Origin: BQJU01 sp965229635
Lineage (GTDB): Bacteria; Bacteroidota; Bacteroidia; Chitinophagales; Saprospiraceae
DNA length: 64,000 nucleotides
Assembly: GCA_965229635.1 (NCBI GenBank)
Contig: OZ245894.1
Span: 4,774,001-4,838,000, forward strand
Direction: 5' to 3'
This document shows positions 1 through 8,519 of this stretch, one piece after another. Made by a program: the position numbers and the translations under genes. The notes under the pieces were generated by a model, which saw only the letters and a program-made list of their open reading frames with translations, was not told where the DNA came from and did not search any database. Position 1 is the stretch's first letter. The number at the start of each line of letters is the position of its first letter.

Positions 1-1
1 G

Positions 2-472
2 GGCGGTGTCGTTACAGCCGGCAATTCCTCACAAACCTCCGACGGAGCTGCCTTTACCCTGGTTGTCAGCGAAGAAATGGTCAAGAAACTGAATTTGCAG
101 CCAATTGCCAGATTGGTGTCCTGCTCTGTTGCTGGAGTTGACCCACTCTATATGGGTATTGGCCCGTGTGCGGCCATTCCAAAGGCTTTGCAGCAAGCCA
201 ATCTTAAGCTATCGGATATCCAGCAAATTGAATTAAATGAAGCTTTTGCTACGCAATCGCTGGCAGTGATCCAGGAGGCTGGCCTCGATCCCGATATCGT
301 TAATGTAAATGGTGGAGCCATTGCGCTTGGACACCCACTGGGATGTACCGGAGCGAAGCTTTCTACGCAGCTGTTTAACGAGATGCGTCGTCGTGGACAG
401 AAGTACGGCATGGTGACTGCATGTGTAGGAGGCGGTCAGGGTATCGCCGGAATTTATGAGTTGTTAAACTAA
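2..472 (+). CDS. Acetyl-CoA C-acyltransferase (thiolase), C-terminal part
   Basis: The last 156 codons of a thiolase; the 5' end lies outside the window. The frame is open from base 2 and begins with GNSSQTSDGAA, the conserved thiolase segment that follows the N-terminal catalytic domain. Further on, NEAFA holds the conserved Asn-Glu pair, GGAIALGHPLG carries the catalytic His (GHP), and CVGGGQG near the C-terminus carries the second active-site Cys. Thiolases condense two acyl-CoAs or cleave 3-ketoacyl-CoA. The sequence does not show whether this one serves beta-oxidation or biosynthesis. An internal ATG at 77 is not the true start because the family signature runs through it. A strong hairpin follows the stop. 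Confidence 0.93.
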   Translation, partial: GGVVTAGNSSQTSDGAAFTLVVSEEMVKKLNLQPIARLVSCSVAGVDPLYMGIGPCAAIPKALQQANLKLSDIQQIELNEAFATQSLAVIQEAGLDPDIVNVNGGAIALGHPLGCTGAKLSTQLFNEMRRRGQKYGMVTACVGGGQGIAGIYELLN

Positions 473-491
473 TCAGCACTAACCAAATAAA

Positions 492-540
492 AAAGGGTGG
501 GAAAAAGGCTCTAAGCCTCATTTTCCACCCTTTATTTTTT
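492..540. terminator. Bidirectional intrinsic terminator
   Basis: AAAGGGTGG (492-500) pairs with CCACCCTTT (525-533). Inner A4/T4 and AGGC/GCCT arms extend the stem, and a T-rich tail follows on the plus strand with an A-run before it, so it can work for both strands. It separates two convergent genes, the thiolase and the metalloprotease. Confidence 0.8.
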
Positions 541-555
541 ATACTCTGTTCTATC

Positions 556-3500
556 TTAAAACTTCACCACTTTACCGGTGGCTCCGTGCCGCACGCCTTC
601 CGGCAACCATTCATACCAATACATGCCCGCAGGTAGATTGCTCAAATCAACCTGAAATTTCTGGCTTCCGCCAAATAGGTCAACGTTTTGTAGAACACGG
701 CCGTTCAAGTCCATCAGTTTAAACTGTCCGGGAGTGGCTACAGCCGTTTCCAGATCGACAATCAGGAAATCGTGCGCAGGGTTTGGATATACTTTGACAG
801 AACCCTGTTCAATGGTGCTAGTAGAGTTTATAATTTCTCTAGGATAACAAATCTCCAGTTCCCAACTGTCCAACTGACCATTACTTCCGCTGTCAAAAAT
901 CAACAGGCGCCAGGTCCCTTCAGCATCAGTTCCATACAAATTGCTCAAAGGTTCTTCTGAGCGGTAGATGCCACCATCATCATAGGGACAGGGAACATCC
1001 TCAGCCGCTTCACTATCCAGGTTGAAATCAAAACTGGATTCATTACCACACATCTGTGAAATGAGCGTAGTAGTTGTACTTCCCGGTGAACGCAATTCAA
1101 AAGTAAGGTCTTCGATTGGGAAGTAATCACCCTTGATATTGCGCAGATTTACATCGCGAATAGTCAGGCTTTCTTCCACCTCGATACGAGAGAAAATAAA
1201 TGGCAATTGATTAAATTCGACTGGTGTATCTTCTGGCTGAAACGTTACACAAACTATGGCTTCCGTGGTAAAGGTAGCAGCGTTGGAATAAGTTCCGGCG
1301 CCACAGTATTGATTGGAACCAATTACTCTCCAAAAATACTGCGTACTGTCTACCAAAGGAGCGGACAAACTGTAGCTTGTCTCTTCAATGCCGGACTGGC
1401 TAAAGAAGATATCATTGAAGTCAACATCTGTTGAAATATCTAGGGTATAACTGTCGGCATTCACATCTGGTGCCCAGGAGAAATCCATTAATGTTGAGGT
1501 GTTTTCCGCGCCATCAACCGGGGTTACCAATGCAATGGGCTCCGGCACTCCGGAATACACCTCCAGGCGAAGATCAAAAGTTTCTGTACCGGTACTACCA
1601 GTTGCGGTGATTTGAAAATCATAGGTGCCAGCCGCCACTTCATCGGTGCTGGAAACAAGCAGGTTGAAGCTTTCGGGTGGCGTCGGCATAGCCGGAGAGA
1701 ACTCTACATCCAGTTCAGCGGGTAGTCCACTAACACTCAGTGTAAGCGGTTCGTTAAAGCCCAGGAAGGCCGACGACAAGAAATTGTAAGTGGCCACTTC
1801 CGGAGCACATAAGGCTACTGTTTCGTTGCTAGGGAAAAGAGAAAATCCTGGTGCAACGGGTGCCTGAATGCTGATTGGCGCATTATTCAGATCGAAAAAC
1901 ACATTGCCTGCTCCCTTCACTTTTACGCGGAAATTCTCTCCTGCAATGTCTTCGGGGATATAAACTATTTCATAACCGTCATTTGCTACGTTTTCGGCTA
2001 AGGTGGTTGGATAATTGTAACCTCCTTCATCAGAGAGAAAGATATTGACTTCGGTTGCATTGACCGGCGCCTGATTGGTATTGGCTACATCCCACTCGAT
2101 GGCCACATAGCTCCCAGCAGTCCAGTTGGTTGCTGATGACTGCGAAAGTACGCGGAATGGCCCGGCTTCTTCGGTGGCATTCATAGTCATTTTCTCCCAG
2201 TCGACTCCGCCGCCAAAGCCGTGATTATCTCTCACAGTAACACGGAAGGTCATACCACGGCTGTACGTTGGCAGAACTTCACTAATCGTTGTTGTATTGT
2301 TGAGTACGTTGATCATCCTAGGGAAAACCCGGGTTGGACTTGGTGATGGAGGTAATGACCGAAAGGCAGGCGCATTACCCTCAGGTTGTCCCAGCGGAGT
2401 AGAAGGTCCCAGGTCGTATTCTTCCCAGCAGTACGTCAATGAGTCTCCTTCGGCATCGATGGCACTGGCGGTCAATTCGAATGGCGTGGCAATCGGAATG
2501 ATGTAGCCACTTGGTCCGGCATCAACGATTGGAGGCGTATTGTCCGTTGGTGTTTTTATTGGACAGTTGTCTCCTCCTCCAAACAAGGTGAATTGAGCCA
2601 TCTCGTCATAACTAGCTACGTGAAAATGGTCGTCGCTGTTGGGCGCAATATTGTTGGAACCACACAGACCGGCATAGCCCATGATTGTGGTGGCACTACC
2701 TGGTTCGTATGGCTGTGGTCCCTGTCCGCCACAATTGTTGAAGGTATGGTTGGCACCAAATTGATGGCCCATCTCGTGCGCTACGTAGTCAATATCAAAG
2801 GGATCACCTACCGGATCTGGGCGCCCGGTAAATCCTTTGGCCTTGTCCTGAAAATCACAAACCGAACGCAGATTGGCAATACCGCCCGAACTTTGGTCAA
2901 AGATGTGTCCGATATCATAATTGGCATTACCGATATATTCATCCATGACCCCCTGGTTTTGGTTCATACGCTGTCCATTTCCACCGGAGTAAGGATCAGT
3001 ATTAGGATTGGTGAAAATTACCAAATGGTTGCTGTCTACCAGAATCATTCTCACCGACAAATCGCGCTCATAGACGCCATTTACCCGGTTCATCGTAGTC
3101 ACAATGGCCGCCATGGCACCATCTACCCCACCGTGATAATTGGTGTAATCACCCGATGCGGCAACGGCCAGCCGGTAAGTGCGAAGCTCTGTTCCCACGG
3201 GATTATCCCCACGACTGCCCCCGATTTCTTCCGGATGATAATGGTCATCATCCACTTCGCAAGTCCAGCTATCGGTCTTGTCCAGGTCTTTTTTGGCGTA
3301 AGCCACATAATAAGGAGACGCCTCTCTAAAAAACGGATCAACCAGCCAGGTCCCTTGCCTGCCGAGCACCATGGCGTGAAAACCTTTCTGTGTGACATCA
3401 GCTCTTAAAAGAGCACTTGGATCTTCAATTCCCTTGCCGATATAGGTTTTTAATTGTGGAAACTGAATGGCTAATCCCGGCGCCATGATGGGAGACTCCC

Positions 3501-3771
3501 AGATGCGAAAATGCATCATTTCTCCTTCCGGAGTTGGCAGGGCAAGGATCGTTTCTTCCACGCTATTGCCTTCTGTAGGAGCAGATGCCAACAGTTGAGT
3601 CAATTGAGCAGCATCCAGTTGCAGGCTTCGGTATTGACGGGGTTCCACCAGACGTTGCCGGTTGTCTTTTTCGGGTACGATGGAAATATCTTTCCAAACG
3701 GAGGCCTGGCTTTGCGCCAATAGGGCAGTTGTAGCCAAGATGGCCAGAACTGATAAGTAAGTTTTTTTCAT
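556..3771 (-). CDS. Secreted reprolysin-like zinc metalloprotease with P-domain and T9SS sorting domain
   Basis: A 1071-residue exported protease. A signal peptide (MKKTYLSVLAILATTALLAQSQA) is followed by a propeptide-like region and an M12B-type catalytic domain. Its zinc motif HEMGHQFGANH starts near residue 332 and provides three His ligands and the catalytic Glu. Fibronectin/Ig-like segments follow, then a proprotein-convertase P-domain (GTWRLLIFDSGSNGQLDSW). The last ~85 residues are a T9SS type A sorting domain (VKVYPNPAHDFLIVDL ... LPAGMYWYEW), so it should cross the outer membrane by T9SS and be anchored or released. The open frame can be extended to a TTG at 3780, but the ATG at 3771 gives a normal signal peptide. 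The substrate is unknown. Confidence 0.88.
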   Translation of the reverse strand: MKKTYLSVLAILATTALLAQSQASVWKDISIVPEKDNRQRLVEPRQYRSLQLDAAQLTQLLASAPTEGNSVEETILALPTPEGEMMHFRIWESPIMAPGLAIQFPQLKTYIGKGIEDPSALLRADVTQKGFHAMVLGRQGTWLVDPFFREASPYYVAYAKKDLDKTDSWTCEVDDDHYHPEEIGGSRGDNPVGTELRTYRLAVAASGDYTNYHGGVDGAMAAIVTTMNRVNGVYERDLSVRMILVDSNHLVIFTNPNTDPYSGGNGQRMNQNQGVMDEYIGNANYDIGHIFDQSSGGIANLRSVCDFQDKAKGFTGRPDPVGDPFDIDYVAHEMGHQFGANHTFNNCGGQGPQPYEPGSATTIMGYAGLCGSNNIAPNSDDHFHVASYDEMAQFTLFGGGDNCPIKTPTDNTPPIVDAGPSGYIIPIATPFELTASAIDAEGDSLTYCWEEYDLGPSTPLGQPEGNAPAFRSLPPSPSPTRVFPRMINVLNNTTTISEVLPTYSRGMTFRVTVRDNHGFGGGVDWEKMTMNATEEAGPFRVLSQSSATNWTAGSYVAIEWDVANTNQAPVNATEVNIFLSDEGGYNYPTTLAENVANDGYEIVYIPEDIAGENFRVKVKGAGNVFFDLNNAPISIQAPVAPGFSLFPSNETVALCAPEVATYNFLSSAFLGFNEPLTLSVSGLPAELDVEFSPAMPTPPESFNLLVSSTDEVAAGTYDFQITATGSTGTETFDLRLEVYSGVPEPIALVTPVDGAENTSTLMDFSWAPDVNADSYTLDISTDVDFNDIFFSQSGIEETSYSLSAPLVDSTQYFWRVIGSNQYCGAGTYSNAATFTTEAIVCVTFQPEDTPVEFNQLPFIFSRIEVEESLTIRDVNLRNIKGDYFPIEDLTFELRSPGSTTTTLISQMCGNESSFDFNLDSEAAEDVPCPYDDGGIYRSEEPLSNLYGTDAEGTWRLLIFDSGSNGQLDSWELEICYPREIINSTSTIEQGSVKVYPNPAHDFLIVDLETAVATPGQFKLMDLNGRVLQNVDLFGGSQKFQVDLSNLPAGMYWYEWLPEGVRHGATGKVVKF

Positions 3772-3945
3772 TTCCTGCAAATGTTAGGTTGTTCTTAATT
3801 TTGACAAAAGTAGTTAAGGAGCATGGCAAATGCCAATGCGGTATACGGCTAGTTTTGTCCGGTGTTGCACAATTGCGATTATGGTGCCATAAATCAGGAC
3901 AAATAGCTATCTTCGCAATCCCATAAAATTAATGCAAAGCAGAAT

Positions 3946-6075
3946 ATGTCAAACCTACACGCCAACCTGATTGCCGATTCATTAAATATTCCCTATCGAA
4001 AGGTAAGCAACACCTTGGAACTGTTGCTTGGAGGTGCCACTATCCCTTTCATTGCCCGTTACCGGAAAGAAGCCACCGGATCACTTGATGAGGTACAGAT
4101 AACGGAAATTCAGAAGGAACAAAAGCGGCTGGATGAAGTGGAGAAGCGCAAGGAAACAATCCTGAAGAGTATTGAAGAGCAGGGCAAACTTACTCCAGAA
4201 TTGAAAAAACGCATTGAGTCCACTTTTCAGATGACTGAACTGGAGGATATTTACCTTCCTTATAAGCGCAAGCGTAAAACCAGAGCCTCTGTAGCTCGCG
4301 AAAAAGGACTGGAACCATTGGCCAATACTTTGTTGGAGCAACGTCGTTCGGATATTGAAACGCTGGCCGCGCAATTTCTCAGTGATGAAGTGCCGACGAT
4401 CGAAGAAGCGCTGCAGGGTGCCCGCGACATCATTGCGGAGAATATCAATGAAAATGAGGATGTGAGGAACAAAGTTAGGTTTGCTTTCCGCAAAGGAGCC
4501 GTCATTCGCGCCAAGGTAGCACGTGGTAAGGAAGAAGAAGGGGAAAAGTACAAGGATTATTTCGACTACGAGGAACCTTTAAAAAAATGCCCTTCCCACC
4601 GCTTGCTGGCCATGCGCCGGGGCGAGGAAGAAGGGTTTCTAAGAGTGATCATTAGCCCGGATGAAGAAGATACTTTATATCGCCTGGAGAAAGCGGTACT
4701 CAGAGGTCATGGCCCAAGCAGTGATCAGGTAAAGGAAGCTCTGCACGATGGCTATAAGCGTTTGCTTGCTCCTTCTATCGAAACCGAGTTTCGCAATATT
4801 TCCAAAGAAAAAGCCGATCAGGAGGCCATTGAGGTATTTGTTACCAATCTGCGACAATTACTGCTGGCCGCCCCGCTTGGACAAAAGCGGGTACTAGGCC
4901 TTGACCCTGGTTTTCGAACGGGCTGCAAGGTTGTTTGTCTGGCTGAACGGGGGCAATTGCTGCACAATACCACCATCTATCCACACCCACCACAAGGTGA
5001 TGTACAGATGTCTAAAAAGACGCTACAATCGCTGGTGACCCGCTACGAAATCGAGGCAATTGCAGTTGGTAATGGAACTGCCGGACGGGAAACCGTGACC
5101 CTATGCCGGGAAACCAGTTTTGATCGCCCCGTACAGATTTTTATGGTGAACGAAAGTGGCGCATCCATCTATTCCGCTTCAGAAGTAGGACGGGAAGAAT
5201 TTCCGGACCAGGATTTGACGGTGCGCGGTGCCGTCTCGATTGCCCGCCGCTTGATGGATCCCCTGGCGGAATTTGTCAAGATTGACCCAAAATCAATCGG
5301 TGTAGGTCAATACCAGCATGATGTTAATCAAACGTTGCTCCGGGAGAGCCTGAACCAAACTATTGAAAGCTGTGTGAATTCGGTGGGTATCAACCTTAAT
5401 ACTGCCAGTAAACACTTGTTGTTGCATGTTTCTGGCCTCGGTCCTACGCTGGCGCAAAACATCGTGGAATTTCGTGAGGAGAACGGCGCATTCAAAAGTC
5501 GGAAGGCGCTAAAAAAGGTGCCCCGTATGGGCGAAAAAGCTTTTGAGCAATGCGCGGGCTTCCTCCGCATTCGCAAAGCCAATAATCCACTTGACAATAC
5601 GGCGGTACACCCGGAGAGTTACCCCATTGTAGAGCAAATGGCTAAAGACCTGAATTGCAGCGTAACGGATTTGATTAGCAATGAGACCCTCCGCCGTCAG
5701 ATTGACTTACAGCGCTATGTCACGGAAACCGTAGGCCTCCCTACCCTCAAAGATATCCTACAGGAATTGACCAAACCCGGACTCGATCCACGCGGTGAAG
5801 CCAAACCTTTTGACTTCGCCGAAAACCTCAAATCAATCGACGATTTGGAAATCGGCATGGTGGTCCCTGGCATCGTCAACAACATCACCAACTTTGGTGC
5901 CTTTGTAGATATCGGCATCAAAGAAAGTGGCCTGGTCCACATTTCCCAGCTGGCCAACCGCTTCGTCAAAAATCCGGCGGATGTGGTGAGCTTGCACCAG
6001 GAAGTTACCGTGAAGGTCCTTGATATTGATCGGGGAAGAAAAAGGATTCAGCTGACGATGATTGGGGTGGATTAA
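3946..6075 (+). CDS. tex: Tex family RNA-binding transcription accessory protein
   Basis: 709 residues, slightly short for the family (~720-780). The N-terminus (YRKVSNTLELLLGGATIPFIARYRKEATGSLDEVQI) is the classic Tex start, so the ATG at 3946 is right. Order of domains: helical N-domain; YqgF/RNase H-like domain (LGLDPGFRTGCKVV near residue 320); helix-hairpin-helix region (LNTASKHLLLHVSGLGP); and a C-terminal S1 RNA-binding domain (IGMVVPGIVNNITNFGAFVDIG). Tex proteins bind nucleic acid and influence transcription elongation; the precise role here is not visible. It stands alone upstream of a toxin-antitoxin pair. Confidence 0.93.
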   Translation: MSNLHANLIADSLNIPYRKVSNTLELLLGGATIPFIARYRKEATGSLDEVQITEIQKEQKRLDEVEKRKETILKSIEEQGKLTPELKKRIESTFQMTELEDIYLPYKRKRKTRASVAREKGLEPLANTLLEQRRSDIETLAAQFLSDEVPTIEEALQGARDIIAENINENEDVRNKVRFAFRKGAVIRAKVARGKEEEGEKYKDYFDYEEPLKKCPSHRLLAMRRGEEEGFLRVIISPDEEDTLYRLEKAVLRGHGPSSDQVKEALHDGYKRLLAPSIETEFRNISKEKADQEAIEVFVTNLRQLLLAAPLGQKRVLGLDPGFRTGCKVVCLAERGQLLHNTTIYPHPPQGDVQMSKKTLQSLVTRYEIEAIAVGNGTAGRETVTLCRETSFDRPVQIFMVNESGASIYSASEVGREEFPDQDLTVRGAVSIARRLMDPLAEFVKIDPKSIGVGQYQHDVNQTLLRESLNQTIESCVNSVGINLNTASKHLLLHVSGLGPTLAQNIVEFREENGAFKSRKALKKVPRMGEKAFEQCAGFLRIRKANNPLDNTAVHPESYPIVEQMAKDLNCSVTDLISNETLRRQIDLQRYVTETVGLPTLKDILQELTKPGLDPRGEAKPFDFAENLKSIDDLEIGMVVPGIVNNITNFGAFVDIGIKESGLVHISQLANRFVKNPADVVSLHQEVTVKVLDIDRGRKRIQLTMIGVD

Positions 6076-6100
6076 GAGAAACCTATTCTTTGTAAAAATT

Positions 6101-6122
6101 GTTAACTTTAAAGTCAATTAAC
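6101..6122. promoter_or_regulatory. Palindromic site upstream of the toxin-antitoxin pair
   Basis: A perfect 10-bp palindrome ACTTTAAAGT (6105-6114) lies inside a looser GTTAA...TTAAC pair, 18 bp before the antitoxin start. The position suits an autoregulatory operator bound by the antitoxin. This is an inference; AT-rich palindromes can arise by chance. Confidence 0.35.
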
Positions 6123-6139
6123 CTATCAATTTATAAAGT

Positions 6140-6376
6140 ATGAACATTCAAACTGAAAAACTACAGTTGATTGAATGGTTGGTACAACTAACTGACTTAG
6201 AACTACTCAATCGCATCAAATCACTTAAAGATGCTGCTGAAGCAACTAATTACGAAGCCTCTCTGAAGCCTATGACTAAGGAAGAATTGATAAGAAGGGC
6301 GGAAGCTTCTAACTTGGCCATTCGTGAGGGAAGAGTAAGTGATATTGACTCTATAGTTGATGAAGACTGGGATTAA
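6140..6376 (+). CDS. Putative antitoxin of a type II toxin-antitoxin pair
   Basis: 78 residues, acidic at the C-terminus (VSDIDSIVDEDWD) and containing the segment MTKEELIRRAEASNLAIREGRVSDID. Small proteins of this shape are common in Bacteroidota just upstream of ParE/RelE-like toxins. The N-terminal half probably dimerises, and the C-terminal tail would wrap the toxin. The next gene starts 3 bases after the stop, so the two are co-transcribed. No classical DNA-binding fold can be named from the sequence. The call rests mainly on the toxin next door. Confidence 0.72.
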   Translation: MNIQTEKLQLIEWLVQLTDLELLNRIKSLKDAAEATNYEASLKPMTKEELIRRAEASNLAIREGRVSDIDSIVDEDWD

Positions 6377-6379
6377 ACT

Positions 6380-6682
6380 ATGAATGTACTAATTACTGAT
6401 CCTGCAAAGAATCAACTAAAGAAAATATACCACTACTTTCGAAGAAAAGGCAATGGGAAAAAGGGCAGAGAGATTAGAAAATCTGTTCTTGAAAAAGCCA
6501 AGTTATTGAGAGATAATCCTTTTCTGGGGCAGGTAGAAGAAGAGCTGGCTAGTATGGGGTTGGGGCATAGGTACCTTGTTGTCAAACCTAATTACAAAAT
6601 AATTTACCTCGTGGCAGAACCGACCATCTTCATCACCGACATCTTCGACACTCGGCAAGATCCTACTAAGATGCAACCATAG
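6380..6682 (+). CDS. ParE/RelE-superfamily toxin
   Basis: 100 residues with the ParE/RelE pattern: an N-terminal strand and helix (MNVLITDPAKNQLKKIYHYFRRKG), a basic helix (REIRKSVLEKAKLLRDNP), then beta strands with the typical YLVVKPNYKIIYLV and IFITDIFDTRQDP ending. The DTRQDP ending is typical of ParE-like toxins in this phylum. Known members either poison gyrase (ParE) or cut mRNA (RelE), and the sequence alone does not decide between them. It is translationally linked to the upstream antitoxin. Confidence 0.8.
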   Translation: MNVLITDPAKNQLKKIYHYFRRKGNGKKGREIRKSVLEKAKLLRDNPFLGQVEEELASMGLGHRYLVVKPNYKIIYLVAEPTIFITDIFDTRQDPTKMQP

Positions 6683-6699
6683 ATCTTTGCAAACCAAAA

Positions 6700-6740
6700 C
6701 AGGGCCTCCCACTGGAAAGCCCTGCTCATCATAACTTGGT
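6700..6740 (+). terminator. Possible terminator after the toxin gene
   Basis: CAGGGC (6700-6705) pairs with GCCCTG (6719-6724). There is only a weak T-rich stretch (GGTTTT) about a dozen bases later, so termination may be inefficient. It lies between the convergent toxin and pckA genes. Confidence 0.4.
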
Positions 6741-6770
6741 TTTACTGTAACAACATATAAATCAAAAAGT

Positions 6771-8381
6771 CTAGCTCACGAGAACCGCAGGCGCAGCGGA
6801 TTGGATGTCCGCACTGGCCTTCTCGGCAAATTTTTCAAAATTCTTGTTAAACGCAATGGCCAATTCATTAGCTTTTTGGTCGTAAGCCTCGGTATTTTTC
6901 CAGGCAGTCCGTGGATTGAGCACTCGATCTGGAACATTAGGACAGCTCACCGGCATATCCAGTCCAAATACTTCATGCGTCTCGTAGTCAACAGCTTCCA
7001 ACTTTCCTTCCAACGCCGCAGTAATCATGGCACGCGTGTATTTCAAATTGATGCGTTCTCCATCACCGTATCCGCCACCAACCCAGCCGGTATTGACCAA
7101 CCAGACTTTCACCTGGTGCTTCTTCATTTTATTGCCCAACATCTCGGCATAATACGTGGGGTGCAATGGCATAAATGGCGCACCAAAGCAAGCGGAGAAA
7201 GTGGCTTGTGGTTCATCAATACCTGCTTCGGTTCCGGCTACCTTGGCAGTATAGCCAGAAATGAAGTAGTACATGGCCTGCTCCGGGGTCAGTTTGGAAA
7301 TGGGAGGCAATACCCCAAAGGCATCACAAGTCAGGAAAAAGATATTGGTCGGATGTCCGGCCTGTGATCCCTCCACCGCATTATTAATGTGATGAATGGG
7401 ATAGGAAACGCGGGTATTTTCGGTAATGGTACTATCTGAGTAATCCGGTGTACGGGTATCGGAGATAAACCCAATATTTTCCAGGATCGCGCCGTGTTTG
7501 ATGGCTGCGTAGATATCGGGTTCTTTCTCTGCGGAAAGATCAATCGTTTTGGCGTAGCAGCCACCTTCAAAATTGAATACACCCTTTTCAGACCAACCGT
7601 GCTCGTCATCACCGATCAGACCACGATTGGGATCGGCGGAGAGGGTGGTTTTACCCGTTCCGGAGAGGCCAAAGAAAATGGCGGTATCGCCCGAGGCACC
7701 GACATTCGCCGAACAGTGCATGGCTAAAACTTCATGCTCGGTTGGTAATACAAAATTCAATACAGAGAATATGCCCTTCTTGATTTCACCAGTGTAACCG
7801 GTTCCACCAATCAGAATCATCTTTTTGCTAAAGTTCAGGATGGCAAAGTTGCCGCTATGTGTGCCGTCGATTTCGGGATCAGCCAGGAAACCGGGGGCAC
7901 AAAGAATGGTCCAGTCCGGTTGAAAACCCAGCAGCTCCTTTTCATCGGGACGCAGGAACATATTATAGGCAAACTGATTGGACCAGGGAAATTCAGAGAC
8001 CAGCCGGATATTCAACTGGTAATCCTCATCTGCGCAAGCATAGGCATCACGCACGTACAATTCCTTTTTGGAAAGGTAGGCACTCACTTTTTGTGCCAAC
8101 CGGTCAAATTTATCGGATGAAAAAGGCTGGTTGACCGCCCCCCAATCTACGGTAGTTTGCGTTACCGCGTCATTCACAATAAACCGATCCTTGGGTGATC
8201 GGCCGGTAAATTTCCCGGTTTTAATGGCCAGGGCTCCCCTATCGGAAAGAACGCCTTGCCCTTTTTTAATGGTTGCTTCGGTAAGCTCTTCCGGACTGAG
8301 GTTCCAATGGACAGGTTGGTTAGTAGTGATTCCAAGGCCTTCCAGATTGGCAGCCGGGTTTTTGATTCCGAATTTTTCCAT
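6771..8381 (-). CDS. pckA: Phosphoenolpyruvate carboxykinase (ATP)
   Basis: 536 residues, the normal length of ATP-dependent PEP carboxykinase. The enzyme turns oxaloacetate and ATP into PEP and CO2, the entry step of gluconeogenesis. Visible signatures: GKFTGRSPKDRF (substrate Arg), P-loop GLSGTGKT at residues 238-245, the metal-binding LIGDDEHGWS just after it, and NTGWVGGGYGDGERI. The gene is divergent from an ScfR/RamB-like regulator, with a palindrome overlapping its predicted promoter, suggesting carbon-source control. A short hairpin lies in its leader. Confidence 0.97.
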   Translation of the reverse strand: MEKFGIKNPAANLEGLGITTNQPVHWNLSPEELTEATIKKGQGVLSDRGALAIKTGKFTGRSPKDRFIVNDAVTQTTVDWGAVNQPFSSDKFDRLAQKVSAYLSKKELYVRDAYACADEDYQLNIRLVSEFPWSNQFAYNMFLRPDEKELLGFQPDWTILCAPGFLADPEIDGTHSGNFAILNFSKKMILIGGTGYTGEIKKGIFSVLNFVLPTEHEVLAMHCSANVGASGDTAIFFGLSGTGKTTLSADPNRGLIGDDEHGWSEKGVFNFEGGCYAKTIDLSAEKEPDIYAAIKHGAILENIGFISDTRTPDYSDSTITENTRVSYPIHHINNAVEGSQAGHPTNIFFLTCDAFGVLPPISKLTPEQAMYYFISGYTAKVAGTEAGIDEPQATFSACFGAPFMPLHPTYYAEMLGNKMKKHQVKVWLVNTGWVGGGYGDGERINLKYTRAMITAALEGKLEAVDYETHEVFGLDMPVSCPNVPDRVLNPRTAWKNTEAYDQKANELAIAFNKNFEKFAEKASADIQSAAPAVLVS

Positions 8382-8395
8382 AATTGATCATTTTG

Positions 8396-8413
8396 CTGCT
8401 TTCTAAAAAGCAG
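8396..8413 (-). promoter_or_regulatory. Hairpin in the pckA leader
   Basis: CTGCTTT (8396-8402) and AAAGCAG (8407-8413) form a 7-bp stem with a 4-base loop about 15 bases before the pckA start codon. It could affect mRNA stability or translation start. There is no sign of a riboswitch. Confidence 0.35.
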
Positions 8414-8443
8414 TTTGATTTGGTTAGGATATTAAATCTGGGA

Positions 8444-8451
8444 CAAAGGTA
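8444..8451 (-). promoter_or_regulatory. Predicted pckA -7 promoter element
   Basis: The minus strand reads TACCTTTG, an exact match to the Bacteroidota -7 consensus TAnnTTTG, about 63 bases before the pckA start. No clear TTTG -33 box is seen at the usual distance; the palindrome at 8464-8484 occupies that place. Confidence 0.5.
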
Positions 8452-8455
8452 ATAG

Positions 8456-8484
8456 TTTTCTCTTTTAGAGAAAATTTCTCTAAA
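8456..8484. promoter_or_regulatory. Palindromic operator candidate between pckA and its divergent regulator
   Basis: TTTAGAGAAA (8464-8473) and TTTCTCTAAA (8475-8484) form a perfect 10-bp inverted repeat around one base. A second arm TTTTCTC (8456-8462) pairs with GAGAAAA (8468-8474), so three alternating half-sites are present. The site overlaps the -33 region of the predicted pckA promoter and lies ~35-55 bp before the regulator start. Binding by the neighbouring regulator is an inference. Confidence 0.6.
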
Positions 8485-8519
8485 TTAATTTTTTTCAAAA
8501 AAATCCTTATTTTCGTTGT

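Noticed and set aside
2593..3408. 271-residue open frame opposite the metalloprotease gene
   Set aside because: It is antisense to the catalytic domain of a well-supported gene and lacks any motif.
6801..7367. 188-residue open frame opposite pckA
   Set aside because: Antisense shadow of a highly conserved gene.
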